Shown: piece after piece, positions 1 to 8,113 of the stretch
Position numbering within the stretch: position 1 is the stretch's first letter
Layout of the letters: each line of letters opens with the position of its first letter
Assembly: GCF_000024465.1 (NCBI RefSeq)
Contig: NC_014010.1
Coordinates: 124,001 to 188,000 of the forward strand
Reading direction: 5' to 3'
DNA length: 64,000 nucleotides
Source: Candidatus Puniceispirillum marinum IMCC1322
GTDB lineage: Bacteria; Pseudomonadota; Alphaproteobacteria; Puniceispirillales; Puniceispirillaceae
The notes under the pieces: model-generated
The model's input: the letters and a program-made list of their open reading frames with translations, nothing else
The model's database searches: none
Told to the model about the DNA's origin: nothing
Translations under genes and position numbers: made by a program

Positions 1-1364
1 GTATTTCGCCGATTGATGGATCGATCTATGCCGAGCGTCCGTTGATGGACAAGGCGGCGGCTTTTGACGCGGTCAAACATGCTGGCGATGCGCAGGCCGC
101 CTGGGCGATGCGTCCGCTTGACGAACGTGTGGCAATTGTCCGTGATGCGGTGGCGCGTATAGGTGACATGAATGACCAGATTGTCCCCGAACTAGCGTGG
201 CAAATGGGACGGCCGGTGCGCTATGGTGGTGAATTTGGCGGCTTTACCGAGCGAGCCAGCTATATGGCTGATATTGCCGATGCGGCATTAGCCCCGATCA
301 TGATTGAAGATAGTGATAGCTTCACACGTTATATAAAGCGCGTGCCGCATGGCGTTGTTCTGGTCATTGCGCCGTGGAATTATCCTTATATGACAGCGAT
401 CAATACGGTTGCGCCCGCGTTAATAGCTGGCAATGCGGTAATGCTGAAACATGCCTCGCAAACGCCGCTGGTTGGTGAAAGGTTAGCACAGGCATTTCAG
501 GCTGCTGGCATGCCCGAAGGCGTGTTTCAGAATGTGTTTATGGGGCATGATGTGACAGCTGATCTGATTGCGGCAAAGTCATTCGGTTTTGTCAATTTCA
601 CCGGGTCGGTTGATGGTGGCAGGCATATCGAGACAGCGGCGGCAGGCACCTTTACCAATCTCGGACTGGAGCTTGGCGGTAAAGACCCGGGTTATGTCAT
701 GGAAGATGCCGATCTGGATGCGGCGGTCGATACATTGATTGATGGCGCGATGTTCAATTCGGGGCAATGCTGTTGCGGGATCGAACGGATATATGTCACG
801 GCAAGCCTGTATGATGATTTTGTTGCCAAGGCGGTCGCGATTGTCAGCGGCTATAAGCTGGGCAACCCGCTGGATAGCGATACCACATTGGGGCCAATGG
901 CGCAGGCGCGCTTTGCCAATGAGGTGCGGGCGCAAACAGCCGAGGCCATTGAAGCTGGTGCCACCGCCTTGATCGATCCGGCCTTGTTTCCAGAAGATGA
1001 TGGCGCCTATCTGATGCCGCAAATTCTGGTTGATGTGGATCATTCGATGCGGGTGATGCGCGAAGAATCCTTTGGTCCGGTTGTAGGAATCATGAAAGTG
1101 GCTGATGATAATGAGGCTGTGCGGCTGATGAATGATAGTGATTTTGGCCTGACCGCGTCACTATGGACAAAAGACATGGCACGGGCGACTGCGATTGCCG
1201 ACCAGATCGAAACTGGCACCGTTTTTGTCAATCGCTGTGACTATCTTGACCCGGCTTTGTGCTGGACAGGGTGCAAGGATACCGGTCGTGGCGGCGGGCT
1301 TTCCGAAATCGGCTATCACAATGTGACACGGCCAAAATCTTTCCATTTTAAAAAGGCACTATAA
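1..1364 (+). CDS. aldehyde dehydrogenase, 5'-truncated by the window edge
   Basis: NAD(P)-dependent aldehyde dehydrogenase superfamily enzyme, oxidising an aldehyde to a carboxylate; the substrate cannot be read from sequence. The frame is open to base 3 and the residues there (SPIDGS) match the usual N-terminal ALDH segment, so the first in-frame ATG at 45 is internal and roughly 10-20 residues are missing. The catalytic cysteine lies in a GQCCCG segment and the general-base glutamate in LELGGKDP; the cofactor-fold motif FTGSVDGG is also present. The stop overlaps the next start by one base (TAATG), so it is translationally coupled to an iron-type alcohol dehydrogenase, suggesting an alcohol-aldehyde-acid oxidation pair. 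Confidence 0.9.
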   Translation, partial: ISPIDGSIYAERPLMDKAAAFDAVKHAGDAQAAWAMRPLDERVAIVRDAVARIGDMNDQIVPELAWQMGRPVRYGGEFGGFTERASYMADIADAALAPIMIEDSDSFTRYIKRVPHGVVLVIAPWNYPYMTAINTVAPALIAGNAVMLKHASQTPLVGERLAQAFQAAGMPEGVFQNVFMGHDVTADLIAAKSFGFVNFTGSVDGGRHIETAAAGTFTNLGLELGGKDPGYVMEDADLDAAVDTLIDGAMFNSGQCCCGIERIYVTASLYDDFVAKAVAIVSGYKLGNPLDSDTTLGPMAQARFANEVRAQTAEAIEAGATALIDPALFPEDDGAYLMPQILVDVDHSMRVMREESFGPVVGIMKVADDNEAVRLMNDSDFGLTASLWTKDMARATAIADQIETGTVFVNRCDYLDPALCWTGCKDTGRGGGLSEIGYHNVTRPKSFHFKKAL

Positions 1365-2509
1365 TGACATTAACTGCTAATTGGTCTTATCCCACCGCAA
1401 TCCGTTTTGGCGCTGGCCGCATTGGTGAAATTGCCGATGCCTGCGCTGTAGCTGGCATGAAGAAGCCGCTTCTGGTGACGGATAAAATGCTGGCCAGCCT
1501 GCCGATTACAACGGCAACACTCGATTTGATGGAAGCGGCTGGTCTGGGCAGGGGGCTGTTTAGCGAGGTTGATCCAAACCCGACGGAAGGTAATGTCAAT
1601 GATGGTATTGCCGCCTATCGTGCAGGCGGGCATGACGGGGTGATCGCCTTTGGCGGTGGCTCGGGACTGGATCTTGGCAAGGTGATCGCCTTTATGGTGG
1701 GGCAAACGCGCCCGCTATGGGATTTTGAGGATGTTGGCGACTGGTGGACGCGCGCCGATGCCGATGCGATTGCGCCGATTATTGCGGTGCCAACAACCGC
1801 CGGAACCGGGTCCGAAGTGGGGCGCGCCTCGGTCATCACCAATAGCCAAACGCATGAAAAGAAAATCATTTTTCACCCGAAAATTCTGCCAACCGTGGTT
1901 ATTGCCGATCCCGAACTGACCGTTGGCATGCCCGGTTTTGTAACGGCTGGCACCGGCATGGACGCGCTATCGCATTGCCTTGAGGCATATTGTTCACCGC
2001 ATTACCACCCGATGAGTCAGGGCATTGCGCTCGAAGGCATGCGACTGGTCAAGGACAATCTGCTCGTCGCCTTTCAGGATGGCAGCAATCTGGCCGCGCG
2101 CGGCGAGATGATGAGCGCCGCGATGATGGGCGCGACAGCCTTTCAAAAGGGGCTGGGGGCGATGCATGCGCTGGCGCACCCGCTAGGCGCGGTGCATAAT
2201 ACGCATCATGGCACAACCAATGCCGTGGTCATGCAGGCGGTACTGCGCTTTAACCGCCCAGCTATTGAAGACAAGATCGGGATGGCCGCCCGATATATGG
2301 GTATTGAAGGCGGCTTTGACGGGTTTCATGATTTTGTCGGCATGATGAACAGCACGCTGGGTATTCCCGAAAACCTGACCGCGCTGGGCGTGCAAGACCC
2401 CGATATTGACAGTCTGGTTGCCTCGGCGCTGGCTGACCCAAGCGTAGGTGGCAATCCGGTTGAGATGACAGCGGATAACACCCGCGCCTTGCTGGAGAGC
2501 TGTCTATAG
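1364..2509 (+). CDS. iron-containing alcohol dehydrogenase (type III)
   Basis: Group III metal-dependent alcohol dehydrogenase, 381 residues, the family's usual length. Visible motifs are the NAD-binding FGGGSGLDLGK, the PTTAGTGSEVG stretch, and the metal-ligand region AHPLGAVHNTHHG with the conserved histidines, preceded by the D...H ligand pair in the DALSHCLEAY segment. Cytoplasmic. The start overlaps the upstream aldehyde dehydrogenase by one base, so the two probably act in sequence on the same alcohol. The last 78 bases of this gene reappear about 1 kb downstream as an 85% identical copy at 3463-3540, beyond the next gene. Specific substrate unknown. Confidence 0.92.
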   Translation: MTLTANWSYPTAIRFGAGRIGEIADACAVAGMKKPLLVTDKMLASLPITTATLDLMEAAGLGRGLFSEVDPNPTEGNVNDGIAAYRAGGHDGVIAFGGGSGLDLGKVIAFMVGQTRPLWDFEDVGDWWTRADADAIAPIIAVPTTAGTGSEVGRASVITNSQTHEKKIIFHPKILPTVVIADPELTVGMPGFVTAGTGMDALSHCLEAYCSPHYHPMSQGIALEGMRLVKDNLLVAFQDGSNLAARGEMMSAAMMGATAFQKGLGAMHALAHPLGAVHNTHHGTTNAVVMQAVLRFNRPAIEDKIGMAARYMGIEGGFDGFHDFVGMMNSTLGIPENLTALGVQDPDIDSLVASALADPSVGGNPVEMTADNTRALLESCL

Positions 2510-2527
2510 GGGGTTAGGCGGTTAAGC

Positions 2528-3454
2528 TTAGGGTTTTTCGGTTTTCAGATGCTCCACATTAACAAGTGCGACGGCAATTATGGTCATGCCGGTGCCTATT
2601 AATTGCAACATTGTCAGTGTTTCATTCAGAAACAGAACAGCACCGGTAAGACCGAATACCGGAATCAAATTCAGGAAACTGCCCGAAATATTTGCCCCAA
2701 TATGGCGAAGCGCCACCATGTACAGCGAAAACGCCAAGGCATATTGCACGACACCGGAAAAACCTGCATAGAGCCAAGCCTGCCAGTTGGCATTAACATC
2801 GTTCAAAGTCGAAAAATCATCAAGCCCCATAGGCAATAGCATAAGCGCAAAAATCAACGCGACAGTTTGCTGGCATGCTACGATAAAGGCAGGGTCGTAT
2901 TTGGCCGCATATTTACCCGAAATAACGACATAGAGTGCGGCGGCGGCAGTGCCCAGAAAAATAAGAAGATAGCCAAAATTCACCGCCTGACTTGGCGTTA
3001 CGCCAGATGGGCTTTTCAAGGCAAGATAAAGGCCGATAAACGAAATGACGAGCAGGAAAACAAACCTCATTCGGGGAATGATGCCGTATATTACGATGGA
3101 TAAAAGCACGATCATCATTGATTCAGATGCCTGAATTATGACCGCGTCACTGGCATCAACATGAACCAGGCCAATAAGCCCCAGCAAATAGGCCATGCCT
3201 GGTTCAAGTATGCCCAGCGAAGCAAAGGCCGCGATTTCACGGATTGATAAGGGCATTAATCTAAGAGGGTGTGTTTGTAGCCTGATGATAACAAAAACCC
3301 ATAATAGAACGACGCTACAGAAAATCTGCACGACAAGAAGCAATGTCGGCGGAAATATGTCCAAGATGTCTTTAGACATGAGCGTGCCTGACCCCCAGCA
3401 GAGCGTCGCCCCCAATGCGGATGCTATGCCTATGATTTTTGAATGATCAGTCAT
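2528..3454 (-). CDS. EamA/DMT-family transporter
   Basis: Integral inner-membrane protein of 308 residues with about ten hydrophobic segments arranged as two EamA repeats, the drug/metabolite transporter architecture. Substrate unknown; members of this superfamily export amino acids, sugars or metabolites. It is convergent with the alcohol dehydrogenase, ends 18 bases from its stop, and is bracketed by two direct copies of that gene's 3' end (2438-2515 and 3463-3540). It is one of four DMT proteins in the first 25 kb. The ATG at 3454 gives a hydrophobic first segment shortly after the N-terminus. Confidence 0.88.
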   Translation of the reverse strand: MTDHSKIIGIASALGATLCWGSGTLMSKDILDIFPPTLLLVVQIFCSVVLLWVFVIIRLQTHPLRLMPLSIREIAAFASLGILEPGMAYLLGLIGLVHVDASDAVIIQASESMMIVLLSIVIYGIIPRMRFVFLLVISFIGLYLALKSPSGVTPSQAVNFGYLLIFLGTAAAALYVVISGKYAAKYDPAFIVACQQTVALIFALMLLPMGLDDFSTLNDVNANWQAWLYAGFSGVVQYALAFSLYMVALRHIGANISGSFLNLIPVFGLTGAVLFLNETLTMLQLIGTGMTIIAVALVNVEHLKTEKP

Positions 3455-3462
3455 TGGCCTAT

Positions 3463-3534
3463 CCTAGTGTGGGTGGTAATCCGGTTGAGATGACAGTGGA
3501 GAACACCCGCGCGCTATTGGAAAGCTGTCTGTAG
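3463..3534 (+). pseudogene. remnant 3' end of an iron-type alcohol dehydrogenase
   Basis: These bases encode the final residues of the alcohol dehydrogenase at 1364-2509 (PSVGGNPVEMT followed by NTRALLESCL and a stop) with only a few substitutions. I counted 66 matches in 78 bases between 2438-2515 and 3463-3540, and the similarity runs past both stop codons into GGGGGTT. There is no start or upstream coding sequence. The likely history is a tandem duplicate of the dehydrogenase whose body was lost or replaced by the DMT transporter gene now lying between the copies. Confidence 0.8.
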
Positions 3535-3545
3535 GGGGTTTAAGA

Positions 3546-3857
3546 TTATTTTGGATACTGTTTGGTTGTGGCCGAACCATCACTGTATACTTCAGTGATG
3601 GTTACATGGGTTTTACTCTCTGAAAAGGTAATCTTGGAATCCAGATTATGGGTTCGCCATCGACCATCAATTGCTCCCCATATCACTCTGTCACCTTCAA
3701 CTTTACATTTGTTTACCCATACTGTGCCGTCATCAGGCCTTTTATAGGTAACTACATATATTTCTGGATTATCAGATTGTGGTTCTGTGGTCATAATTTC
3801 TATAGGCTGGCCAAATACTGTTGCGATTGTGGCACTACAGATCATAACGGTATTCAT
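3546..3857 (-). CDS. small hypothetical protein, possibly exported
   Basis: About 103 residues from the ATG at 3857, chosen because an AAGG element lies just upstream and the following residues (MNTVMICSATIATVFG) resemble a short signal peptide; a longer reading begins at 3914. The rest is polar and beta-rich, with conserved-looking W and D residues (WVNKCKV, WGAIDGRWR) and a THVTITEVY strand. I do not recognise the family. It stands alone between the dehydrogenase remnant and the divergent exonuclease-fusion gene. The local DNA is more A/T-rich than its neighbours. Confidence 0.55.
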   Translation of the reverse strand: MNTVMICSATIATVFGQPIEIMTTEPQSDNPEIYVVTYKRPDDGTVWVNKCKVEGDRVIWGAIDGRWRTHNLDSKITFSESKTHVTITEVYSDGSATTKQYPK

Positions 3858-4074
3858 CAGATCACCTTTTCCAATTTTATTTGTAAAGGAAACCGTAACG
3901 CAATAAATAAACAAATAAAATCAATAGTTTATATTAAAAATATCTAATATTCAGGTTTCATGTGAAACATTGCGTTCTTCGTCAATAGATATCTGGCAGC
4001 ACCCCTTAACCTGATTGCGTTCGGCGAGACACCTGCGTTAGGATGAATGGTCTGATCGTCATGTCTGGAGGGGG

Positions 4075-4173
4075 ATGCAACCAGCCAAAATGCAACCAGC
4101 CACGATACCACTTTCGAAGATACCACTGGCCACAATGCCACTTGCTACGATGCCACTGTCCGAGGTGCCGCTT
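4075..4173 (+). repeat. 15-bp minisatellite at the start of the exonuclease-fusion gene
   Basis: About 6.6 tandem units of 15 bp, each encoding a pentapeptide: MQPAK, MQPAT, IPLSK, IPLAT, MPLAT, MPLSE, VPL. Unit boundaries fall at 4075, 4090, 4105, 4120, 4135, 4150 and 4165. Four units begin with ATG and the last partial unit with GTG, so several possible start codons are spaced exactly one repeat apart. The repeat ends where the exonuclease domain begins. Confidence 0.85.
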
Positions 4174-6267
4174 GTGTCGCTTGATCTGGAAACGACCGGA
4201 CTTAAACCGCAGACTGACCGGATTGTGCAAATTGGTGCGATCGGTGTTGATGTAGCTGTTGCGGCTGATCGTGCTGAGGACGATCATATTGAAATGCTGG
4301 TTGATCCGGGGATAGCGGTGCCTGCCGCAAGTACCGCGGTGCATGGCATTAATGATGCGATGCTGGCCGATGCCAAGCCCATTGCTGTCGCCCTGCCAGC
4401 TTTGCGCAGCTTTATCAATAAGCGGATCATTTTGGGCTATAATATCGGCTTTGATCTGGCCTTCCTGACCAATGAAGCCAAGCGTCAGGGGCTTGAGTGG
4501 AAATGGAGTGGTGCGTTATGTCTGCGCCAGCTGGCAACGGTTCTGCTAGGGCCGGAAGCGATGCTTATGATTGCCGATCTTGATGCGCTGGCGGCGCATT
4601 ATGGGGTGCCGGTTATTGGCCGCCATACGGCACTAGGCGATGCTACCATCACTGCACAGGTTTATCACAAAATGGTGCCGCATCTGGCCGATAAATCGAT
4701 TGTTACGATGGCCGATGCGTGGCGCGTGGTTGCCGATCTGGACGATATCCGCCAAGCGACTGCAAGGGCAGGGTGGATAGATGTTGCCGGTGTTCATAGC
4801 CAGCCAGGCAGTGACAAGGCCGTATCATGGATTGATCCCTATCCATATCAGCACCGGATCAGCGAAATCATGCTGACCGATCCGGTTATTATAAGTGGTG
4901 ACGCCTGTGTTGGTGACGCCGCCCGCCTGATGAAACAGGGCGGGCAGGAATGTGTTTTCATCGGCAGTGACAAGGCGCATATAACGGGCATCGTTACCGA
5001 GCGCGATATTGTTCATGCCATGGCGGTTCCGATTGATGAGGTCACGCGTGCGCGATCAATCCCGCTGGCTGAAATTATGTCGGCGCCATTATTGACCGTA
5101 TCGGGATCGGATTACCTGCATGTCGGGCTAGGGCGGATGAGCCGCCATGACATAAGGTTTCTGGGTGTGATCGATGAATATGGTGATCTGGCAGGGTGGA
5201 TTTCGGCACGTCAACTTCTGCGGCAGCGTGTGACCAAGGCCTTGACCATAGGTGATCAGCTGGAAACCGCCCAGAATGGTGATGATCTGGCGTCAGCCTT
5301 GCAAGGCTTGCCGGCATTGGCAACGTCTTTGATTGCCGAAACAGTGCCCGGATATCAGATAACAGCGGTGATTAGCGGTCAGTATCGGGCGGCACTTGCC
5401 CGTGCTAGCCACCTGGCCGCGCGCATGATGATGGAGACTGGCAAAGGCACCCCGCCAGTAGATTATGTGGTTCTGGTATTAGGATCGGCTGGGCGTGATG
5501 AAAGCTTGCTTGCCGCCGATCAGGATCATGCGATCATTTATGCCGATAGTGAATCGGCATCCAAGAAAGAGACGCAGGCATGGTTTGAACAGCTTGGTAG
5601 CCATATATCGGATTTGCTGGATAGGGGCGGGATTCCCTATTGCAAAGGCGGGGTGATGTCGCGCCATGCGCGATGGTGCCGATCATTGTCGGGATGGCGC
5701 AAGGCGGTGCGACGGTGGGTCAAACATGCCCGTCCGGAAGATATTCTGAATGTTGATATTTTCTTTGATTTTGTTGCCGTTCACGGTAATGCAACGTTGG
5801 CACGGGATCTTGATCAGGTGATTTCCAGCCGTCTGACGCGGGACAGTGAATTTTTGAAATCATTGGCGCGCAATACAGCCGGACAGGCCAGCGGGCGCAC
5901 GATCTTTGGCGGGCTGAAAACAGAAAATGGACGCTTTAATGTCAAAGCCAATGTGCTGTTACCGATGGTTGAAACCATTCGTGTGCTGGCCATTTCCCGC
6001 GGTATTACAGCGCGCACCAGCACCGCCCGAGCAAAAGCGCTGGTTCAGCTTGATGATATTCCCAATGAAGTACAACAATTATCCGAAGATATTCATATCG
6101 GGCTTGGTCTGGTTTTGCGCCAGCAAAGCAAGGATATGGCTGAAGGTTTGCCGCCTGTAAATACGATAGACCTGCGGCTGTTGACGAAGGTGGAACTTAA
6201 CATTCTAAAAGCCATAGTCGGGCGGGTGGGGCGTTTGCAAACGCTGATTCAGGACGTGTTGTTCTAA
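4075..6267 (+). CDS. DnaQ-type exonuclease / CBS pair / DUF294 nucleotidyltransferase fusion
   Basis: A 730-residue cytoplasmic protein with three modules. Residues about 34-190 are a DEDDh 3'-5' exonuclease: ExoI DLETTG, ExoII GYNIGFDLAFL and ExoIII RHTALGDA. Residues about 260-380 hold two CBS domains, which usually bind adenine nucleotides. Residues about 440-725 are a DUF294-type nucleotidyltransferase (GSAGRDESLLAADQDHAII, with the G-S and D-x-D-like acidic residues) and its C-terminal domain. The relation to the GlnD-like nucleotidyltransferase fold is family knowledge; the target here is unknown. The start is uncertain: a GGAGGGG run lies only about 3 bases before the ATG at 4075, and alternative ATGs follow every 15 bp in the repeat. 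Confidence 0.88.
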   Translation: MQPAKMQPATIPLSKIPLATMPLATMPLSEVPLVSLDLETTGLKPQTDRIVQIGAIGVDVAVAADRAEDDHIEMLVDPGIAVPAASTAVHGINDAMLADAKPIAVALPALRSFINKRIILGYNIGFDLAFLTNEAKRQGLEWKWSGALCLRQLATVLLGPEAMLMIADLDALAAHYGVPVIGRHTALGDATITAQVYHKMVPHLADKSIVTMADAWRVVADLDDIRQATARAGWIDVAGVHSQPGSDKAVSWIDPYPYQHRISEIMLTDPVIISGDACVGDAARLMKQGGQECVFIGSDKAHITGIVTERDIVHAMAVPIDEVTRARSIPLAEIMSAPLLTVSGSDYLHVGLGRMSRHDIRFLGVIDEYGDLAGWISARQLLRQRVTKALTIGDQLETAQNGDDLASALQGLPALATSLIAETVPGYQITAVISGQYRAALARASHLAARMMMETGKGTPPVDYVVLVLGSAGRDESLLAADQDHAIIYADSESASKKETQAWFEQLGSHISDLLDRGGIPYCKGGVMSRHARWCRSLSGWRKAVRRWVKHARPEDILNVDIFFDFVAVHGNATLARDLDQVISSRLTRDSEFLKSLARNTAGQASGRTIFGGLKTENGRFNVKANVLLPMVETIRVLAISRGITARTSTARAKALVQLDDIPNEVQQLSEDIHIGLGLVLRQQSKDMAEGLPPVNTIDLRLLTKVELNILKAIVGRVGRLQTLIQDVLF

Positions 6268-6337
6268 ATTGTGTTAATACCCACCCTAGTGCCGTCTTTG
6301 GACATGCACCCCACCCATAGTACATAGAACTGACGCA

Positions 6338-7111
6338 TCAATGCGCAAACAGAATAGGTGCCTTGCATTCGGTGCGCATGGTTTCGGTAACGCCCCCGAA
6401 CAATTTTTCCAAAGTCATTGAAAAGCCATACGCACCCATAATCACAAGATCGCAATTCTGCGCTTCCTTGAGGATCATCTGGGCGGTGTTTCGATCACGG
6501 CTGGACTCGATATTGATATTGGCGCTGATGTCATGCGCGGCAAGATAATTGGCGATATCACGAGACAGATTGGGTGTATCAGGATCTGCCAGTAGCACAT
6601 CAACCTCGGTAAACCGGCTCAACATAGGCATGGCCGCCCGAAGCGCCCGTCCCGCCTGTGCCGAACCATCCCAAGCAATCAGGCAACGTCCTGACAAATC
6701 GACGATCTTGGTCTTTTCAGATAGTTGTATCGTCGCGCTGATCCCTGCTGATGCCAATCGCGGTGCCGATAATGGTGGCGCAACGATGGCGATATCAATA
6801 TAGGGCGAGAGTTTTGGCCATTCATTCAGGATAAAACCATGGACGCCAAACCATTCATGCGCAACATCATGTTCATTGCATATCGCCTTAAAAGCATCAC
6901 CACAACGTTTGAGGTTTCTTTCGGCATTATCAATCGATACCGTGACCAAGCTTACGTAACTTGCACCACCTCCAGAGTAATATTCCATAGTGTCTTCGGT
7001 GGCCGCAATACCAACAAGAGGCACATCAAGTTTTTTGGCGATTTGACAGGCAAGACTGATTTGCTTTTTGGGCATATCAACCGCCGTCGTCATTACAAAA
7101 GCGAGTTTCAT
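6338..7111 (-). CDS. universal stress protein, two-domain UspA type
   Basis: About 257 residues from the ATG at 7111, which has a GGAGGATATGAA leader giving a good ribosome-binding site; the longer reading from 7162 adds an unsupported segment. Two tandem Usp folds are implied by length. The C-terminal one carries the nucleotide-binding signature G-x2-G-x9-G (GAYGFSMTLEKLFGG), while the N-terminal one lacks a clear copy. Usp proteins are cytoplasmic and induced by stress or growth arrest. A perfect TTGAT-N4-ATCAA box lies about 60-70 bp upstream, so redox or oxygen control by an FNR/FixK-type regulator is likely. It is divergent from a small membrane-protein gene. Confidence 0.9.
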   Translation of the reverse strand: MKLAFVMTTAVDMPKKQISLACQIAKKLDVPLVGIAATEDTMEYYSGGGASYVSLVTVSIDNAERNLKRCGDAFKAICNEHDVAHEWFGVHGFILNEWPKLSPYIDIAIVAPPLSAPRLASAGISATIQLSEKTKIVDLSGRCLIAWDGSAQAGRALRAAMPMLSRFTEVDVLLADPDTPNLSRDIANYLAAHDISANINIESSRDRNTAQMILKEAQNCDLVIMGAYGFSMTLEKLFGGVTETMRTECKAPILFAH

Positions 7112-7170
7112 TTCATATCCTCCGTTGCTAGGCGTCTGTCTCAAAAGAACACAAAACAACAAGCCAGAAA

Positions 7171-7184
7171 TTGATTTCGATCAA
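7171..7184. promoter_or_regulatory. FNR/FixK-type operator, TTGAT-TTCG-ATCAA
   Basis: A perfect 14-bp dyad matching the FNR/Anr/FixK consensus TTGAT-N4-ATCAA. It sits between two divergent genes, with the Usp start (7111) and the small membrane-protein start (7244) each roughly 60 bp away. That spacing would place the box near -40 of a promoter with a short leader in either direction. Confidence 0.75.
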
Positions 7185-7243
7185 TGTTTGAACCCATAAC
7201 CCCGATTAATCTCGCATCGGTAACATTAATAAGGAGATGCGTT

Positions 7244-7405
7244 ATGCGAGGGGATATTCTGTATCTGTTGTTGGTGATCAGCGCGTTTAGCGTGTTTTTT
7301 GCCGTTATATTGTGGTTGCAGGTGACCGATGCCCGCCATCGTAGCGATCAGGCCAGCGTTAATGTACAAGCCGATCCAATGGGAAATCGCACAGATAAAA
7401 CATAA
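7244..7405 (+). CDS. small single-span membrane protein
   Basis: A 53-residue protein from the ATG at 7244, selected because AAGGAG precedes it at the right distance. Residues about 4-26 (beginning GDILYLLLVISAF) form one hydrophobic helix, followed by a polar tail. No known family recognised. It is divergent from the universal stress protein and shares its FNR/FixK-type box, so it may be a redox-regulated membrane microprotein. That link is inference from position only. Confidence 0.5.
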   Translation: MRGDILYLLLVISAFSVFFAVILWLQVTDARHRSDQASVNVQADPMGNRTDKT

Positions 7406-7440
7406 AAATCATAGCTTTATTATATGTCAACGTGACCTAG

Positions 7441-7476
7441 GTGATATGTTGCTTTGGTGGTGATATTTTGCTTTGG
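7441..7476. repeat. two-copy 17-bp direct repeat in an intergenic region
   Basis: GTGATATGTTGCTTTGG at 7441-7457 and GTGATATTTTGCTTTGG at 7460-7476 differ at one base and have a 19-bp period. They lie in the 275-bp gap between the small membrane-protein gene and tRNA-His, which otherwise shows only the tRNA promoter. Two near-identical sites spaced just under two helical turns could be an operator; no regulator is assigned. Confidence 0.5.
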
Positions 7477-7615
7477 TCACAAAGCCACGACATTCCCCAG
7501 AGGGTGCGTGCCACAAAAACACCCCGAAATGATGCTGATGAGGGGATTTTGGATAGCAAGCTTTGTCTAATTCAACAAAATTTGTAAATTCTGGTTAAAT
7601 TCTGCGCGGCAACGA

Positions 7616-7644
7616 TTGACGCCAGCTTTGAAGGTGGTTAAACA
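7616..7644 (+). promoter_or_regulatory. sigma-70-type promoter for tRNA-His
   Basis: TTGACG at 7616-7621, a 17-base spacer, then TAAACA at 7639-7644, ending 36 bases before the mature tRNA-His 5' end. The near-consensus -35 and ideal spacing fit a strong housekeeping promoter. Confidence 0.6.
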
Positions 7645-7680
7645 TCCGACCGGTGTTGCATTTATTGCAAACCGCCGATG

Positions 7681-7757
7681 GCGGGTGTAGCTCAGTCGGT
7701 TAGAGCGCCAGTTTGTGGCACTGGAGGTCGCCGGTTCAATCCCGGTCACTCGCCCCA
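7681..7757 (+). tRNA. tRNA-His (anticodon GTG)
   Basis: Full cloverleaf: acceptor GCGGGTG pairs with CACTCGC (one G-T), anticodon stem CCAGT/ACTGG closes the loop TTGTGGC with anticodon GTG, and the T-loop TTCAATC is present. The 3' CCA is encoded. A G at 7680 supplies the extra G(-1) opposite C73 that is characteristic of tRNA-His. Confidence 0.97.
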
Positions 7758-7875
7758 CTCCCACTTTGTTTGGGTTGGGGTGCCTCGGAAACTAACGTTC
7801 CGGCTTGCCGGGACATGACGATAATAGACTACCGTGCTATTTACCAGTAGCCGGACATTAATCAGCTTGTGTTAT

Positions 7876-7960
7876 GCGGGCGTGGCGGAATTGGTAGACG
7901 CGCTGGTTTTAGGTACCAGTGGCGAAAGTCGTGGGGGTTCAAGTCCCTCCGCCCGTACCA
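7876..7960 (+). tRNA. tRNA-Leu (anticodon TAG)
   Basis: An 85-nt gene with a long variable arm, as expected for class II tRNA-Leu. Acceptor GCGGGCG pairs with CGCCCGT (terminal G-T), the anticodon stem CTGGT/ACCAG closes the loop TTTAGGT with anticodon TAG, and the CCA is encoded. It lies 118 bp downstream of tRNA-His and 153 bp before trigger factor. Confidence 0.96.
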
Positions 7961-8113
7961 CAAGGCTGAAAAGACATAAATTGAGCATCATCCGCCTGCC
8001 GTTGAACATCCGTGAGACAGGGCCTATAGGATGATCAGGTAACAAATAAAGAGCAAACATCCGTATTCATTTAGGGCGGATTTTGATCTAATTGAGAGGG
8101 AAGCACCTGTTCG

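Noticed and set aside
579-1043. Long open frame opposite the aldehyde dehydrogenase
   Set aside because: Antisense shadow of a conserved gene with intact motifs; no ribosome-binding site and no protein-like features.
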